33,421 nucleotides of DNA, taken from assembly GCA_902766625.1 (NCBI GenBank), contig CACXEH010000051.1:1-33421 (forward strand). The letters are read 5' to 3'. This stretch comes from an uncultured Bacteroidales bacterium (GTDB lineage Bacteria > Bacteroidota > Bacteroidia > Bacteroidales > Bacteroidaceae). The position numbers were made by a program, and so were the translations under genes. Shown piece by piece: positions 33,034 to 33,421 of this stretch. The notes under the pieces are model-generated. The model saw nothing but the letters and a program-made list of their open reading frames with translations, searched no databases and was not told the origin of the DNA. Numbering within the stretch: the first letter of the stretch is position 1; the number at the start of each line of letters is the position of its first letter.

Positions 33034-33421
33034 TCAGTCGTCGACGGGTGTATAGTATACATGTTTTTGCGCATCATATTTGAATACGATGTCTTCAAGG
33101 TGTTTTCTGGCTTCTTTGGTCCATGACCCCTTTAGACGGATATTCATGATGGCGTGACAAGAGAGTTTCTGAAGTATGGAACATACAAAAGGTTTCCAGT
33201 CAGTTGCGGCATCTACGTCAAAGGCAATTTCTTGTGTACCTGTAGCGATGGCTGCACCGAGTACTGCGATGTTGTTGCTGTATGTGACCGTTCTCTTGGT
33301 CGGCGCCTCGCTTAACGGGGCAACGATGGCGCTGCCGCCCGGGCGGTACAGCCAGGGTCTCCGGCCTATCTCGATGTAGTCAGAGTGCATCGCGGGCGGA
33401 TTGCCGTATCCGGCAGGCTTC
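33034..33421 (-). CDS. Unrecognised protein, N-terminus cut by window edge
   Basis: The frame is open from the right edge to the stop at 33034, giving about 129 codons. A Met at 33390 exists, but the ten codons before it (KPAGYGNPPA) look coding, so the gene probably starts outside the window. Visible parts are IEIGRRPWLYRPGGSAI, TVTYSNNIAVLGAAIATGTQ and a C-terminal KEARKHLEDIVFKYDAQKHV. There is no membrane segment in the visible part. I do not recognise the family. It is followed after 26 bases by the lipoprotein gene, so a shared transcript is likely. Confidence 0.6.
   Translation of the reverse strand, partial: KPAGYGNPPAMHSDYIEIGRRPWLYRPGGSAIVAPLSEAPTKRTVTYSNNIAVLGAAIATGTQEIAFDVDAATDWKPFVCSILQKLSCHAIMNIRLKGSWTKEARKHLEDIVFKYDAQKHVYYTPVDD

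Overview
The window looks like chromosomal DNA of a Bacteroidales bacterium, most likely Prevotella or a close relative. The evidence is the set of Bacteroidetes families (Oar-like TonB-dependent receptor, phosphate-selective porin O/P, DUF4923 protein, M6 protease, LptC lipoprotein next to CoaX) and repeated TAnnTTTG boxes, the -7 element of Bacteroidetes promoters, 15-90 bases upstream of many genes. I see no rRNA, tRNA, CRISPR array, phage or insertion sequence. Both ends cut through genes.

Layout. (1) 1-6630, minus strand: an envelope biogenesis block read coaX, FadL-like outer membrane protein, lptC, CorC/HlyC-type membrane protein, and, after a 370-base gap with its own promoter, a PpiD/SurA-like periplasmic foldase cut by the left edge. 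(2) 6776-9445, plus strand: a phosphate-selective-type porin and a Tat-signal FAD oxidoreductase separated by a strong hairpin only 20 bases before the second start codon. (3) 9463-12642, minus: a large Oar-like TonB-dependent receptor without a SusD partner. (4) 13087-24681, minus: nine tightly packed genes. Read in transcription order they are a NahK-type sugar 1-kinase, CDP-glucose 4,6-dehydratase, a split transketolase (N then C half), a Wzx-type flippase, a glycosyltransferase fused to a hexapeptide acyltransferase, a secreted Ntn amidohydrolase, mazG and valS. The first eight overlap or nearly touch; valS has its own good promoter. (5) 24950-27154, plus: uxaC and nudC. (6) 27170-33421, minus: a short DnaJ-like protein, a DUF4923 protein, an M6 metalloprotease, an NAGPA-type phosphodiester glycosidase, a GDPD-type phosphodiesterase, a lipoprotein and an unrecognised gene cut by the right edge.

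The best candidate for new biology is the sugar cassette in block 4. A CDP-4-keto-6-deoxyglucose-forming enzyme is translationally coupled to a split transketolase, a flippase and a glycosyltransferase-acyltransferase fusion. This suggests a carbon-branched, acylated surface sugar, although no product can be read from sequence. A second unexplained signal is a pair of intergenic arrays (12911-12973 and 24793-24855), each with three copies of a TTCCA-N5-TGGAA dyad at exactly 21-base spacing, that flank the two ends of block 4.
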